Shown: positions 32,405 to 42,365, counted from the stretch's first letter. The stretch is DNA of 64,000 nucleotides from Paenalcaligenes hermetiae (GCF_039543645.1 NZ_BAABKD010000001.1:62001-126000), one strand, 5' to 3'. Notes: generated by a model not told the origin, from the letters alone. Numbers and translations are program-made.

Positions 32405-35400
32405 TTAAATATCCAACTCAGGTAAACCCCGTACGATTTTCATCGTCTCCAAACTCACCGTAATTACCCTCTGCAATAACTCCAACGGATAGCGTGGGTT
32501 GTTCATTGTTTCTATCGCCCAGTCGTTAGCGTCATTCACGATGCCAGAAGCTTTATGCGTGGAGACGCCTTGGCGCTCCATGACCCAAGCAATGGCAGAC
32601 TTACCGTTAACCACATAGTCATAAGCCTCTAAGGGAATGTCAGACAGGGTGATCTTTGTGTTGTAAATGATCTTACTTAGATCATTTACGCTCTTACCCG
32701 TTTCCTCGTCTTTTTTCTTTGGGTGCTTCATTTTAGTGACGTAAAAGTCCTCATCTGTAGCCCCTACGAAATCAGTGCCGTTATGCTGAAGCTTGCCTGT
32801 AAAGGTCACGGGGTACTTGTCTACGGTTTCATAGTTCAAGTGCAACTCAGCAAGCTGGCGGCCTGCTTGACTAAAGGTGGTGAAATCCTCAAAGGTTTTA
32901 ACACGAGGAATACGAGGTAGCTCTTTGCTTAGGTTGTTTGCAAAGCGGCTGCGGTAATCCTCGCTGTGCAAAATACCATACACGTAGTAGAACAGGTCTT
33001 CTTTGCTGATGGTTTGATTGGGGTAGGCTTCTTGGAAGTGCGCTAAACCTTCATCTGTGATGGCATCACGGCGAACTAAGCCTGTTTCGGTTGTGGCGTC
33101 GCTGAATAAATCGGCTTCACTTAGCTTAGGGGCTTCCTCATAAAGGTAGAGGGGGAAGCATTGAGCATCACCATTCAAGTGCAAGTCCGGTAGCACATTG
33201 CTTATTAGCACCGGAATTCCAATACCGTTATAACGAGCGTTATATGAAATAACCAGATTCTCAGCCTCAGCATTGGGGAAAATGCGAGGCATTTGGTAAA
33301 CACGCTCATTAAAACTTCGATTGAAGTACATCCACTGCTTAGCAAAAGGCCTGTATAAAGACATGTAAACTGAACTTTTTTCCAATTTGAAAAAAGTTCC
33401 TTTTACTAAATCCTGTTTTAAGTTATGTGTCCAACTAATCTTAGTCGGATCATTATCTATAAATCCATCAACAGCCGCCTGTCTAGACTTCCTATCCAAG
33501 CCTTGATGTGCCACATTAAACCGACTCAACTCATCCTCATAGTTAGTAATCATGCGCTGCATATTACTGGTCATTTTTTCTTGACTAGAGTTATAAACCC
33601 ACGCGTCACGATTAGTGGCAACCCCTAGCGAAAAATTATCAAATAACCTTAGCTCCGGCTGTCGGCTCTTATCACCCAAGACAACATACTGTTTAAAGCT
33701 ATCATCTCGCTGACTCAGCCAATCCCCATGCTCATCAGGCGTAATGGTTTTCCACTTTGGAATCCCCTCAATACTGCCAAACTGACTAATCAACTCTAAT
33801 TTTTCGTCTCGGCTTAAATAATCACCAATGTCATGAAAGAAAATCTTGCCATGCTCTTTGGCTTCAGGGTTTTTTACTAGGATAGAGATAGCAATAGGAG
33901 CGCGGCTTCCTGAATCAAAAATCTTGCCTCCCTCTTTACGTGACAGTTCACCAGAGGTACGTTGATTGCCCCTCAAATGAAACACATACAGGTTACTGAA
34001 CTCCTCAACCAAGCACTGACGCATTCCATCGGCAGTATTCGCCTCTAAAAAACCACCATTGGTCACATAACCAATCACCCCTTGATCGCCAATACGATCT
34101 GAAGCCCAGCGAATAGCACGTATATAGCTGTCGTACATCCCTTTAGAAAGGGTTGCCTTAGAGCGTGCTACATACGTATTCCGAATACGATTATCTAACT
34201 CAGGATATGAAACATTCGCATTATTATCATTTTCACTGGCCTGTCCAATCGAATATGGCGGATTACCAATAATGACTCGTATATCTAATGACTTTTGACG
34301 CTTTCTACGTTCGCTATTTTCTTCAAGCAGCTGATCCACTAAGTCCTCAGATTCATACATCTGGAAGGTATCTGTTAAGCAAATGCCCTCAAACGGTACA
34401 TAGGGTACATCGGTGATGTCGTCCTCATCTTCTTTGCCCGTCACATTACCTGACAGAATCCCATGATAAGTGGCTTCGATATTGATGGCGGCAATGTAGT
34501 AGGCCAACAGCACAATCTCGTTCGCATGGATTTCGTTTTTGAATTTGTAAGGTAGCTTGTCGGCTGGAATGATACCGCTTTGTAGTAGGCGTGTGATGAA
34601 TGTGCCTGTACCCGTAAAGGGGTCGATGATGTGAACGTTTTTATCCGCTAGGCTAGAGTTAAACTCCTTGCGCATCACGTCTTCGACACTATGGATAATA
34701 AAGTCCACCACCTCCACAGGGGTGTACACAATCCCTAAGCGATCTGTCATGCGTGGGAAGGCTTTACGGAAAAACTTATCGTACAGCTCAACAATAATGC
34801 GTTGTTTTCCTTCGGCACTTTCAATGCCTTCGGCTCGCATTTGCACTGACTGATAGAACGACTGAAGCGTATCCGCCTCCTTGTCGATGTGATGTGCTTC
34901 TAAAGCCGTTACCACTGCCTGCATGGCCTTGGACATGGGGTTATGCTCGGTAAAGTTATACCCCTTAAATAAGGCATCAAACACGGGCTTTGTGATCAAG
35001 TGCTGCGCCAACATCTCGATGATTTCATCATCACTGATGGAGCTATTTAGGTCGTCACGTAACTCAAAGGCAAATTCATCAAAGGCGGCTCGTTCAGTTA
35101 GGTTGTCTGGGTTTTCAAGAATCCCTTTGATGCGACTGATGTGGGTGTTGGCAATTTTGGCAATGTCCTCTGCCCACTCTTCCCAGTGCAAGCGGTTGCC
35201 CACTTTTTCGACAAGCTTGGCGTAAATAGCCCGTTCAATTTCACCGATTTCAAACTGTAGGCTGGCTTGTTGCTGCTGTACTGGATAGCCTTCGCTTGGC
35301 TCGCCAAGGCCATATTGCCCTTTGCCTGCTTTTTTCTTTTTATCTTGGGGGGTACTCTTACTACGCTGTTGGATTTTATCCGTAATAGCAATGACTTCCA

Positions 35401-37390
35401 TTTTGCTGCGGTCTTGGCCGATCAGCTCCAGTTTGTTAATCATTGCATCAAAACGGTCATCGTGCGAGCGTAAAGCTTGCAGAACCTGCCAAACAACACG
35501 ATAGGTTTGGTTGTCGTTTAAGGCTTCGTGTGGCTCCATGCCCGATGGAATCACCACAGGTAGCACCACATAGCCTAGCTTCTTGCCGGGTGCATTACGC
35601 ATCACACGGCCTACGGACTGCACCACATCCACTTGTGAGTTACGTGGAGTAAGAAACAACACTGCATCCAGCGCCGGTACGTCTACCCCTTCGGATAAGC
35701 AGCGTACGTTACTCAGAATACGACAGGTGTTTTCAGGGGTGTTGGCTTTTAACCAGTTGAGTTTCTCTTCTTTTTGACTGGCGTTCATGCTGCCATCTAT
35801 GTGTTCGGCCTCACACCGCAAGCGCATCGCTGTTTCTGGCTCAAGGCTCTCAAAGGCTTCAGCTTCTTGATACGCTTCGACAACCTCTTGGAACATGTTA
35901 GCAATATTGACGGATGCTACCTGATGGCGACGTGCCTTAGCACTAGGACGAATCACCTGACAAAAGGCCACGGCTCGCTTCATGGGCTCGGGGTCATGCA
36001 CTAAACTCTCGTCCAAGCCTTGTTTAGCCAACGCTTTCCAACAACCGACTATCTTCGCTGCATCATCTACCTTGAGCTGATTGTTGTCATCGGACAATAA
36101 GCTTTGTAGGCGACGGCTCACTAAATCCTCTTCGACCGCTAACACAATGACTTTGTAGTCCACTAATAGGCCACGTTGTACGGCTTCAGAGAAGTTAATG
36201 ACAAACAACTCTTTACCGTAGTGTTCCTCGCTATCCATGGAGTACACCGCTGCGTTGCTTTCTGCGGCGGTGATCTTAGCATCTGCACTATAAATACGAG
36301 GTGTGGCCGTCATGTACAGGCGTTTTTTAGCCCGTAAAAAATTCGCATCATGCACTCGAACAAAAGCGCTTTCATCTTCGTCAGCAAAAGTCGCCCCTGT
36401 TGTACGGTGGGCTTCATCACAAATCACCAAATCAAACTCAGCCAGATCAAAATCATGCTGAGCTTCACTGATGGTTGCAATCGAATGATAGGTACTAAAG
36501 ACCACGCTCATGTGAGCGCTATCATGACGCTTAGCCATTTCTTCAGCTAAACGCTTGGCATTGGTTGTGGCGGGATAACGTAGCTCGTGAGTAAAGGTTT
36601 GCACCATGTCATCGTCTGCACGGCGCTTTTTACCTACGTCACTGTCTGAACACACAGCAAAACTATGCAACGGTACTCCACTTTCTTGTGTCCATTCGGT
36701 CAAGGTTTGGGATAACAGCGATAAGCTAGGTACGAGGAATAAAACCCGTCCACCTGCTCCTGCGAGCTTTTCTGCGATCTTTAAGCTCGTAAAGGTTTTG
36801 CCTGTGCCGCAAGCCATGATGAGCTTGCCTCGATCTGCTGTGGCTAAGCCCCGCATTACCGCCTCTAGTGCGTTCACTTGATGAGGACGTAAGGTTTTAA
36901 GTGGCTTTAAGACGGGCGCTTGACCGACCTGATACTGCGTCCAGTCAATTTGACTGTTCTCTAGATCATAAAGGTCGATCTTACTGACGGGTGGCTGTTG
37001 ATCTCGTAAGGCATCCTCAGCATGCTCACTCCAGTTATTGGTAGTGCTGATGATAATACGATGCGTAAAAGGACGTTGCCCTGATGCCGTAAAGAAACTA
37101 TCAATATCACGACGTTGAACCTTGTAGCCCTCTGCGTAGAACTTACACTGAATGGCATGGTATTCGTTCGTACCACGTGTCTTTGCCACAAGGTCAATCC
37201 CTGTATCACGTTTATCAAGCTGCTGTTGTGCCGCCCACTCCGAGTACGTCCACACGTCACTATACAAATCCTTATAGGTCGCCTCGTTACGTAAATAAGC
37301 CAGTATCAGCTCTTCGAAGTACGTCCCCTTTTCCCGTTCAGTAACAGCTGCCTGACGGAAGGAATCAAGGATGGTTTGCAATGGTGACAT
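32405..37390 (-). CDS. Type ISP single-polypeptide restriction-modification enzyme
   Basis: The 1661-aa protein has four modules. An Mrr-like nuclease (residues about 20-150) carries D66 in TGIDLVAK and QCK at 81-83. An SF2 helicase translocase follows with Walker A ACGTGKT (193-199), DEAH (325-328), TATPRIY, and QSVGRVMR. An N6-adenine methyltransferase has DPFTGTGTF near residue 921 and NPPYSI near 1045. The C-terminal target-recognition domain covers about 1180-1661. This matches LlaBIII/LlaGI-type enzymes, which methylate one strand and cut between head-to-head sites on unmodified DNA. All catalytic motifs appear intact. It is self-contained and needs no separate specificity subunit. Confidence 0.92.
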   Translation of the reverse strand: MSPLQTILDSFRQAAVTEREKGTYFEELILAYLRNEATYKDLYSDVWTYSEWAAQQQLDKRDTGIDLVAKTRGTNEYHAIQCKFYAEGYKVQRRDIDSFFTASGQRPFTHRIIISTTNNWSEHAEDALRDQQPPVSKIDLYDLENSQIDWTQYQVGQAPVLKPLKTLRPHQVNALEAVMRGLATADRGKLIMACGTGKTFTSLKIAEKLAGAGGRVLFLVPSLSLLSQTLTEWTQESGVPLHSFAVCSDSDVGKKRRADDDMVQTFTHELRYPATTNAKRLAEEMAKRHDSAHMSVVFSTYHSIATISEAQHDFDLAEFDLVICDEAHRTTGATFADEDESAFVRVHDANFLRAKKRLYMTATPRIYSADAKITAAESNAAVYSMDSEEHYGKELFVINFSEAVQRGLLVDYKVIVLAVEEDLVSRRLQSLLSDDNNQLKVDDAAKIVGCWKALAKQGLDESLVHDPEPMKRAVAFCQVIRPSAKARRHQVASVNIANMFQEVVEAYQEAEAFESLEPETAMRLRCEAEHIDGSMNASQKEEKLNWLKANTPENTCRILSNVRCLSEGVDVPALDAVLFLTPRNSQVDVVQSVGRVMRNAPGKKLGYVVLPVVIPSGMEPHEALNDNQTYRVVWQVLQALRSHDDRFDAMINKLELIGQDRSKMEVIAITDKIQQRSKSTPQDKKKKAGKGQYGLGEPSEGYPVQQQQASLQFEIGEIERAIYAKLVEKVGNRLHWEEWAEDIAKIANTHISRIKGILENPDNLTERAAFDEFAFELRDDLNSSISDDEIIEMLAQHLITKPVFDALFKGYNFTEHNPMSKAMQAVVTALEAHHIDKEADTLQSFYQSVQMRAEGIESAEGKQRIIVELYDKFFRKAFPRMTDRLGIVYTPVEVVDFIIHSVEDVMRKEFNSSLADKNVHIIDPFTGTGTFITRLLQSGIIPADKLPYKFKNEIHANEIVLLAYYIAAINIEATYHGILSGNVTGKEDEDDITDVPYVPFEGICLTDTFQMYESEDLVDQLLEENSERRKRQKSLDIRVIIGNPPYSIGQASENDNNANVSYPELDNRIRNTYVARSKATLSKGMYDSYIRAIRWASDRIGDQGVIGYVTNGGFLEANTADGMRQCLVEEFSNLYVFHLRGNQRTSGELSRKEGGKIFDSGSRAPIAISILVKNPEAKEHGKIFFHDIGDYLSRDEKLELISQFGSIEGIPKWKTITPDEHGDWLSQRDDSFKQYVVLGDKSRQPELRLFDNFSLGVATNRDAWVYNSSQEKMTSNMQRMITNYEDELSRFNVAHQGLDRKSRQAAVDGFIDNDPTKISWTHNLKQDLVKGTFFKLEKSSVYMSLYRPFAKQWMYFNRSFNERVYQMPRIFPNAEAENLVISYNARYNGIGIPVLISNVLPDLHLNGDAQCFPLYLYEEAPKLSEADLFSDATTETGLVRRDAITDEGLAHFQEAYPNQTISKEDLFYYVYGILHSEDYRSRFANNLSKELPRIPRVKTFEDFTTFSQAGRQLAELHLNYETVDKYPVTFTGKLQHNGTDFVGATDEDFYVTKMKHPKKKDEETGKSVNDLSKIIYNTKITLSDIPLEAYDYVVNGKSAIAWVMERQGVSTHKASGIVNDANDWAIETMNNPRYPLELLQRVITVSLETMKIVRGLPELDI

Positions 37391-37454
37391 GTGGGTATCC
37401 GGAACAGTTCAGAGTTTATTGATGGATAGAATGTAACGGATTATGGCAAGTAGC

Positions 37455-38051
37455 TCAAGCTACTCTAGGACGGCCTAAACGGCTGTCTCTAGGCTTATAC
37501 AAGCCCTGCCTATATGAACGGTAGGCTTTACCTGCTGCGTCGAGTCTAACAGGCTCTCCTGCTTCCTCTTTTACCAAGTAGTCTAAAACGACTTTCAGTT
37601 TTTCTATACGTCTTAACTCTCTATAGTCAATCATGCCTAAAGCAAAAGCTTTGTATTTATCAGAGTTCATATTAGCGCTGTAGTAACTACCTAACCCTCG
37701 TGTAATCGTATCTACCCAGTACTTACCTAAAGCCTGCGCTAACAAGTAATCGTTCTTTACTTTTTGCCCATCATAAAAGAACACCACATGGTAATGCCAA
37801 CGCCTATCCACTCCGTACTCTAGCTTTGCTGCATAAGTGATGTAATGATCAAAGAGTTGATTAAAACGCAGGTTATTACGTAGTCGAATAAATGCCTCGT
37901 TCATGTACTCGTAAGTGTTGATCTCGGCATACTCATTTCCGATGTACAGGTCTAAACGCACTACTAGGAGCTTAGAGTAGTCAGCAACAAGCTGATCAAC
38001 AAAGTGATGGAGTCTCTCTTGATTAGAACGATTGTAAGTTCGTGTAGTCAT
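37455..38051 (-). CDS. Inovirus Gp2-like / YagK-YfjJ C-terminal domain protein
   Basis: A 198-aa protein of the inovirus Gp2 family. RWHYHVVFFYDGQ contains an HxH-type HYHVVFF motif like the HUH motif of rolling-circle replication proteins. LVVRLDLYIG and the GYYSANM-type block follow the family pattern. Such genes occur in satellites and prophages beside AlpA and primase genes, as here. A nicking role is inferred and no catalytic tyrosine is certain, although several Tyr residues lie at the C-terminus. AGAGGT lies 7 bases before the ATG. Confidence 0.8.
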   Translation of the reverse strand: MTTRTYNRSNQERLHHFVDQLVADYSKLLVVRLDLYIGNEYAEINTYEYMNEAFIRLRNNLRFNQLFDHYITYAAKLEYGVDRRWHYHVVFFYDGQKVKNDYLLAQALGKYWVDTITRGLGSYYSANMNSDKYKAFALGMIDYRELRRIEKLKVVLDYLVKEEAGEPVRLDAAGKAYRSYRQGLYKPRDSRLGRPRVA

Positions 38052-38571
38052 CGCTATACCTCTATGGTGATTCGTTAATAGGTATAGGTCTTAGATAAAA
38101 CAGTAAGAAAGTAAGGGGGTGTGTTGAGAACACCCCCTACTACTGTGAGTACTCTTTACTACTGAATATGTTTAACTGTTAATAATTTAGTTATAAATAC
38201 TTTACTTCTTAATAACATCTAAAACCTAAAGTCATGAACCTAAGCCCAGTTAAGAGACAATCAAAAATATCCCATCAGCTAAAGGGAAAATCTAAGAGTA
38301 ATTGGTGTTTTTTTTCTACACACTTAGGTTCATACTATAAGAGCAGTGCTAAAAAATAATTATGGCCTCAGCCACCCTATAGAACTCATGCCATTAGTCC
38401 TTCCTACTTGATAAAATCGACCAAGTAGATATGTGGTCACAAAAAGACACGCCCTTTGGCTCTGAGCCAAAAGGGCGTTAATGTGTCATCAACCTAATGG
38501 CTATAGTTGCTAATTAGCGAAATTAGCAACTAACGGCACAAAAACAAAACCTCTAAACGCCTAATACAACC
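38052..38571. other. 520-bp non-coding region dense in inverted repeats
   Basis: No ORF. Stems visible: GGGGGTGT/ACACCCCC (38115-38137); ATGAACCTAAG/CTTAGGTTCAT (38234-38333, 78 bases apart); CTACTTG/CAAGTAG (38404-38428); ACGCCCTT-TGGCT/AGCCA-AAGGGCGT (38449-38478), followed on the minus strand by GTCTTTTTG; and a perfect 10-bp GTTGCTAATT/AATTAGCAAC (38506-38530). The 38449 stem may terminate the DUF3987 transcript. The whole could be a replication origin or an RNA, lying between a putative Rep and a helicase/primase gene. Confidence 0.5.
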
Positions 38572-39996
38572 TCAAGCAAGCCAAACAAGATACGCATGCT
38601 TGTCACTTTTATAGTGCAGTATATGTCCTCTTGCCTCCAAATCCATGAGAGCTAAGTCCCGCTTTGCCTTTGTTCGAAGTGAGTTGGGTCCATATTGCAA
38701 CAACTCTGCAACAGCCAACTGAGCACCTCGTTGAAGGTGGCGATCCAACCACCGATATAAAACTAAACCGTACTCCTCCGCCTCTTCCCACAAAGGCTTT
38801 TCTCCAAAAATTCTTTGGTAGGCTCTCAAATAACAAGTGGCTAAATCACGAGCAAAGCGTACCTCTTGTATTCCGATTTCCGTCAAGGCCACCCCTCTAT
38901 TTACATAAACATGCAGTAATGCAGCTATACGAGTCGCATTATTCACGATTTTGGAACCTGCCTCTCGTACATCAAATAAAGAGCCCGACTCTCGCAACCC
39001 TGTTTCAACCCAATTTTGTAGACCTAGCAGCTCTTTTCTAGCTCCAGGACTCAGTGTCAAGGTGACACGTTCTTTTGAGGCTTGATAATGCTCAGATTCT
39101 TTCAAGAGAGCCTTTACCACTTGATGAAACTTGTCTATATACCCTTCATCTGAAGATGAGGCACCAACACCAAAGCGCTCTCCCTGCGTGGAGAGAGGCT
39201 GAGTCACTAGCATACGAGCAAAATACCCCGACAGACGTAGCAAGTCATCTTTCTTCTTAGAGATTCGACTCAAAACAGCAGGCTGTAGCATCAAGGACAA
39301 AGTCAATCGTGCTGATTTAATGTCAGACTCACCCGCAACGACTCTTGAAACGAGTACATCTTCCCCATCCCATAGCTGATTAGCATTTGCAATAAAATCC
39401 ATATTAGCTCTAGTCAAAAGATTCCCAGCATCACTTGAGTGCAGCGTAATGCTTTTGCCCTCACCAGCTAAAGCCCTAAACAAAGCAGCAGACGTGACAT
39501 CATTCAAAATGCTGCGATAAGTCTTTACCTTCGGCTCGCCTTTCAGTTTTAAATCCATCAGCTGTCGTTGTAGAATATCCGCCTCAGACGAGCGACCTTC
39601 GTTAATAGCATTTATTAATGAGACTTTCACTTGTCTAACCTTGGCTTTCCAAACAACAGCCTCGACCTCTTTTTCTACCTGTAAATCTTTCATTTGCTTA
39701 AGAACGTGCTGCTCATACTCAAGCAACGGTTTCATAATGAGGCGGTCAGTGGTGGTTTTTCGCTCACCTGAGTCTGCAATTACCAACGTATATAAAGCCA
39801 CTGGTTGCACACCACCATACAAAGGCTCCACATCAACGTAACTCTGTATCGCTGATGAAAGGGTGCTAAGGATCGAGGTCACAATAATACCCGGAGGCGA
39901 TTGCACTTTATTAAAAACGGCATAAGCACACTGACTCAGCTCTTCTGGCAAAAGTTCAAGCACATTAATATCAATAGGCACATTTATATTACTCAT
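38572..39996 (-). CDS. DUF3987 / YfjI-family primase-helicase-like protein
   Basis: The 474-aa protein begins with a DUF3987 ATPase domain. The P-loop-like ADSGERKTTTDR (about residue 96-107) is a variant found throughout this family, and SSAIQSYVDVEPLYGGVQP and TLHSSDAGNLL are family blocks. The domain is followed by a C-terminal winged-helix-like region. Members are linked to replication of P4-like satellites and ICEs. The start ATG overlaps the AlpA stop by 8 bases, so the two genes are translationally coupled. Helicase activity is inferred. Confidence 0.85.
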   Translation of the reverse strand: MSNINVPIDINVLELLPEELSQCAYAVFNKVQSPPGIIVTSILSTLSSAIQSYVDVEPLYGGVQPVALYTLVIADSGERKTTTDRLIMKPLLEYEQHVLKQMKDLQVEKEVEAVVWKAKVRQVKVSLINAINEGRSSEADILQRQLMDLKLKGEPKVKTYRSILNDVTSAALFRALAGEGKSITLHSSDAGNLLTRANMDFIANANQLWDGEDVLVSRVVAGESDIKSARLTLSLMLQPAVLSRISKKKDDLLRLSGYFARMLVTQPLSTQGERFGVGASSSDEGYIDKFHQVVKALLKESEHYQASKERVTLTLSPGARKELLGLQNWVETGLRESGSLFDVREAGSKIVNNATRIAALLHVYVNRGVALTEIGIQEVRFARDLATCYLRAYQRIFGEKPLWEEAEEYGLVLYRWLDRHLQRGAQLAVAELLQYGPNSLRTKAKRDLALMDLEARGHILHYKSDKHAYLVWLA

Positions 39997-40285
39997 GACC
40001 CACCTCCTTCATTTGAAGCTGATTGATGTAAGCATAGACATCACTGGCTTTCCAGCCTTTAGCACGATCAGCCAGTTTTAACTGCTTAGGAAAGTCCGGC
40101 TTGTAGTATTTCGACTTGGGGCTTAAGTAGAGATACAACATGGATTTAGAGCAACCCAGTAAATAACAAACGTCTTTTATACGTAAGATACGGTGAGCCT
40201 CAAAATCAGTCGTCTGCGGCTTAAAGCTCGGGATAGTAACTGAACGAGTCTCGGATACAATTGGTGAAGTAAAATTACAAGTCAT
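39989..40285 (-). CDS. AlpA-family transcriptional regulator
   Basis: A 98-aa DNA-binding protein with an excisionase/AlpA-type winged helix: HRILRIKDVCYLLGCSKSMLYLYL forms the HTH, then FPKQLKLADRAKGWKASDVYAYINQ. In E. coli the AlpA regulator of CP4-57 controls integrase expression and excision. AGGAG is 7 bases before the ATG. It heads a leftward unit with the DUF3987 gene and diverges from the unknown 628-aa gene. The 129-base gap between them must hold both promoters. Confidence 0.88.
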   Translation of the reverse strand: MTCNFTSPIVSETRSVTIPSFKPQTTDFEAHRILRIKDVCYLLGCSKSMLYLYLSPKSKYYKPDFPKQLKLADRAKGWKASDVYAYINQLQMKEVGHE

Positions 40286-40414
40286 AGCAGACTCCTAGTA
40301 TTAAAAATAAAAAACTAGCTGCGCAGCCATGACTTAAATGTAGTTCTGCTGGATTTTTCGTACTACTCCCAAATTTGATGAGACACAAAAAAAGCGACTC
40401 TATATAGGCTCCTC

Positions 40415-42301
40415 ATGAACCATAATCACTACACCCAAACCGTTAATATAGAAACTATCCCCACCCTCATTAATATAGAAACTCTTCCCATCCTCTATGC
40501 CGCCTTCAAAATACTAGGTGGAGTAAGCAGTAACTTGGGCACACGAGGCGATCAGGCACGCTCTTTTACTAGAAAAAGAGATTTTTATAGCGACATCATG
40601 TCAGACGAGTTATTGTCCGCGTTTGCAGGCAACTATCAATTTAATCTAATTCCTACGGACAACCCTGAAAAGCAAGCCACGACTAGAGCCTTTAATTTTT
40701 TATTTGACCGTCTAGAAGAGGTTGTTTTTTTTATTCAGCGCCAATCTGATATTTGCTACCTAACAAGTAGAAAGATGGATAATCTGGGTTACCTTTGCCA
40801 CCTAATTGCCCATATAACCAGATCAATCACTTGCTCCGAAGGTATAGTAAAAACCTGCCCTTTTCTATACATCGAACAGTCTCTCAAAAGCATCATTGAC
40901 AATGACTACAATATTACCAAAACAATCAGAGACACTATCAAAACCTATCTGGACTATTTGAAGGAGAATCAAAAAAGGCAAGATATTGCCATGTACGACC
41001 AAATTCTTAAACTCGATGAAATCAAAAAGCCTTCTAAGTTCATGAGCACAGTTTGGGTAGAAATCCAAAGACTAAAAACCGACCTTAAAAATTCACAGGC
41101 AGGTTCCCTGTCCACAGAACAAGAAAACCTCATTGAAGAGCTTTGGGGGCATTACAACGCTCTACTCTTCCTTTCAGGACTCTGTTCTTCTTGGTCGAAG
41201 AGTTTCTCAACATCACCTAAAGCTTTACTTCAAAAACTATACACCCATTTAGTCATCACTAATATTGCTAATAATGATCACTATCAATCAAGTGAAAAAA
41301 CTATCCTTGAAAATCTCACACAGCTCCTACCCTATAATAAGCTTCAATTCCCACCCCTCGATCACAATCAACTAAGAAGAGAGCTTGAATTACACCTACG
41401 TCTACAACCACTTATATCTTCACCACAGAACAAGTATCAAAACCCATGTACTGTCTTGAGACACATCTACAATACTCCATACGCTAGCATGCTCTGTGAC
41501 TTCGAGTATTTTCACTTATATAAAATACAAGCTCTACTAACACACCTAAGACCTATACAAGTCGACTCGAGCCCTTACCTACGTAGCACATGGATAATAA
41601 ACAATATCACTCTCTGCCTAAGTGACCTCAGCAAATCTAATAAAAACTATGTAATTGAGACGCTTGACAGCATCCTAGATCAAGGAATCAGTACCTATCC
41701 ACACTTTCTTAGAAAACTAGTCGTTACCTTATATATAGGCATAAAACTATCCGAAAACTATCCTCTTAAAAACAATGCCTTCTCTGAGTTAATACACGCT
41801 GACTTAAGCACAACATGGCCTGCTATGACTCTATATCCTTCTAGTGCATCCGATCAAACAACTAGAACTTATCTTGAAGAATACCAAAAATCAAAAAAAT
41901 ACGATCGCTACTATGGCATAATCCAAATTATTAATCGCTACAATTACTTCATCCGCAACAACGAGTTGGATACAGAGCTATTTTTAGCCAACCCCTTAAG
42001 TAAGATTAACTCTTTTTTAGGGTATTTTTTTGAAGAGGTTGACCTTCAAAGTGAGATCCTTAGTACGTATGAGCAAAGCAAAAAATTCTTAGCAAAGAAA
42101 GAGACACTCTTCAACGACGCTAAGATAAGCCTAATCGACTATGACATCACCCAACTGACGGACGATTTCATATTAAATTTATTAGCGCTTCCTGCAGATG
42201 AAAACTACTCTGGCACTAAATATGTCATCCGGTTTCTAAATTTAGAAGCGAGTGTACGACAAGATATACTATCGGCTTTTAAAGAACGTCTAAACACTTA
42301 G
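40415..42301 (+). CDS. Unrecognised 628-aa protein at the island's right end
   Basis: I do not recognise a family. The protein is soluble, mostly helical, rich in Leu, Asn, Ser, Tyr and Lys, with no signal peptide, membrane helix, P-loop or metal motif that I can identify. Cysteines are scattered. The N-terminus has a tandem duplication (NIETIPTLI/NIETLPILY). The composition is more AT-rich than neighbouring host genes, suggesting foreign origin. It sits between the AlpA gene and the tRNA-side attachment site, a usual cargo position in P4-like satellites where defence genes are found, and has its own terminator. The ribosome-binding site is weak (AGG). A defence role is inference only. Confidence 0.75.
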   Translation: MNHNHYTQTVNIETIPTLINIETLPILYAAFKILGGVSSNLGTRGDQARSFTRKRDFYSDIMSDELLSAFAGNYQFNLIPTDNPEKQATTRAFNFLFDRLEEVVFFIQRQSDICYLTSRKMDNLGYLCHLIAHITRSITCSEGIVKTCPFLYIEQSLKSIIDNDYNITKTIRDTIKTYLDYLKENQKRQDIAMYDQILKLDEIKKPSKFMSTVWVEIQRLKTDLKNSQAGSLSTEQENLIEELWGHYNALLFLSGLCSSWSKSFSTSPKALLQKLYTHLVITNIANNDHYQSSEKTILENLTQLLPYNKLQFPPLDHNQLRRELELHLRLQPLISSPQNKYQNPCTVLRHIYNTPYASMLCDFEYFHLYKIQALLTHLRPIQVDSSPYLRSTWIINNITLCLSDLSKSNKNYVIETLDSILDQGISTYPHFLRKLVVTLYIGIKLSENYPLKNNAFSELIHADLSTTWPAMTLYPSSASDQTTRTYLEEYQKSKKYDRYYGIIQIINRYNYFIRNNELDTELFLANPLSKINSFLGYFFEEVDLQSEILSTYEQSKKFLAKKETLFNDAKISLIDYDITQLTDDFILNLLALPADENYSGTKYVIRFLNLEASVRQDILSAFKERLNT

Positions 42302-42310
42302 CACACAAAA

Positions 42311-42347
42311 AAAGCAAGTTAGCCTCCAATATCAGCTAACTTGCTTT
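42311..42347 (+). terminator. Terminator after the 628-aa gene
   Basis: Perfect 13-bp stem AAAGCAAGTTAGC/GCTAACTTGCTTT with an 11-base loop, 9 bases after the stop codon. A runs lie at the left side and TTT at the right. Confidence 0.85.
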
Positions 42348-42365
42348 AATAACAACCAATCATAG

